A stretch of 64,000 bases of DNA from Streptomyces sp. WAC 01529. Lineage in GTDB: Bacteria > Actinomycetota > Actinomycetes > Streptomycetales > Streptomycetaceae. A program made the translations under genes and the position numbers. The DNA lies in the NCBI RefSeq assembly GCF_003945545.1, contig NZ_CP029617.1, forward strand, positions 496,001 through 560,000, in the 5' to 3' direction. This document shows positions 63,521 through 64,000 of this stretch, piece after piece. The notes below the pieces were generated by a model that ran no database searches, was not told the origin of the DNA, and was given only the letters and a program-made list of their open reading frames with translations. The stretch's first letter is position 1, and every line of letters starts with the position of its first letter.

Positions 63521-63929
63521 GGTCCACGACAGGCGTGCGTTCCGGTTTCCGGGCCCCCACGCCCAAGTGTTCGCCGACACGGTTCACGAGCAGTGTCATC
63601 TCGTAGGCGACTTGGCCGATGTCTGCCTCCGCGGAGCTCAGGACGCAGAGGCAGCTGCCGTCGCCCGCCGCCGTGACGAAGAGGACGGCGTCGTCGAACT
63701 CGATCATCGTCTGGCGCACATTCCCGGCGTGGAAGTGGCGCCCCGACCCCTTGGCGAGGCTGTGAAGTCCCGAGGAGACCGCGGCGAGATGCTCCGCGTC
63801 CTCGCGCTCCAGATCCGAACTCGCGCCCGTCACAAGCCCGTCGTTGGACAGCACCAGCGCGTGCCGTACATGCTCCATCCGCTGCGTCAGGTCGTCCAGC
63901 AGCCAGCCCAGCCCCGTGCTCTGCCCCAT
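63516..63929 (-). CDS. Roadblock/LC7 domain protein (CvnB-like)
   Basis: A 137-residue protein with the roadblock/LC7 fold: WLLDDLTQRMEHVRHALVLSNDGLVTGAS, HLAAVSSGLHSLAKGSGRHF and FVTAAGDGSCLCVLSSAEADIGQVAYEMTLLVNRVGEHL. In Streptomyces such proteins belong to conservons with a sensor kinase, a DUF742 protein and a small GTPase. No DUF742 or GTPase gene follows on this side, so it may be a solo member, unless partners lie beyond the right edge. Confidence 0.9.
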   Translation of the reverse strand: MGQSTGLGWLLDDLTQRMEHVRHALVLSNDGLVTGASSDLEREDAEHLAAVSSGLHSLAKGSGRHFHAGNVRQTMIEFDDAVLFVTAAGDGSCLCVLSSAEADIGQVAYEMTLLVNRVGEHLGVGARKPERTPVVDL

Positions 63930-64000
63930 GATCCCGTCTCCCCGCGTCCGCTCCCCCTGGCTGGAGGATCTGACCTGCCAGCCTTCCCCACGTCCGGCGC

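Noticed and set aside
24562..64000. Prophage, integrative element or insertion sequence
   Set aside because: No transposase, integrase, phage structural genes, tRNA genes or flanking att-like repeats were seen anywhere in the window.

Overview
The window is very GC-rich actinobacterial DNA and almost certainly comes from a Streptomyces chromosome. Support includes strong third-position GC bias, an LmbU-family regulator, an MbtH-like protein, a DUF6397-type protein and a roadblock/LC7 protein. All functions below are read from the sequence by motif recognition; no database search was run.

Region 1 (1-24561) is a large piece of a nonribosomal peptide (NRPS) gene cluster that runs off the left edge. 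A leftward operon encodes MbtH, an LmbU-type regulator, a stand-alone adenylation (A) enzyme, a free carrier protein (PCP), a class-A flavin monooxygenase, a 2883-residue NRPS (C-A-T-E-C-A-[methyltransferase]-T) and the start of a second NRPS. A rightward block encodes crotonyl-CoA carboxylase/reductase, a KAS III enzyme and a 3-hydroxyacyl-CoA dehydrogenase, which together form an alkylmalonyl-CoA extender-unit cassette. Further right lie a type II thioesterase with a Cys nucleophile, an SDR, and a discrete NRPS with a decayed condensation domain plus a Thr-type A-T pair. Pocket residues suggest a D-piperazate-like unit, O-methylserine and threonine. Together with alkylmalonyl-CoA supply this points to a hybrid polyketide-depsipeptide resembling the azinothricin/polyoxypeptin group. 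The PKS genes and piperazate genes are not in the window, so the product is inferred. The regulatory DNA holds repeated TTCC(C)GAA elements and several long palindromes.

Region 2 (24579-28686) leaves the cluster after a strong hairpin terminator. It holds an acyl-CoA dehydrogenase, its likely PadR repressor with a clear operator, a YjbQ-family protein and a flavoprotein monooxygenase.

Region 3 (28635-37626) looks like a complete locus for using external polyhydroxybutyrate. It encodes a secreted PHA depolymerase, a second secreted hydrolase, an MHS transporter, 3-hydroxybutyrate dehydrogenase, a GAF-PucR regulator and, divergently, both subunits of a 3-oxoacid CoA-transferase.

Region 4 (37681-48253) is mixed: MltG-like transglycosylase, ABC exporter with divergent MarR regulator, FAD/4Fe-4S D-lactate dehydrogenase-like fusion, a Tat-exported GH109-like enzyme facing a PNGase A-like protein, and an L,D-transpeptidase lipoprotein.

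Region 5 (48523-56119) contains four consecutive ABC exporter half-transporters forming two heterodimer pairs. In each pair the first subunit lacks Walker A but keeps LSGGQ, while the second keeps Walker A and has an altered signature.

Region 6 (56161-64000) is core-like: a membrane hydrolase, a Ski2-like helicase, acyl-CoA thioesterase II, a winged-helix protein, a TPR protein, a DUF6397 protein and a roadblock protein.
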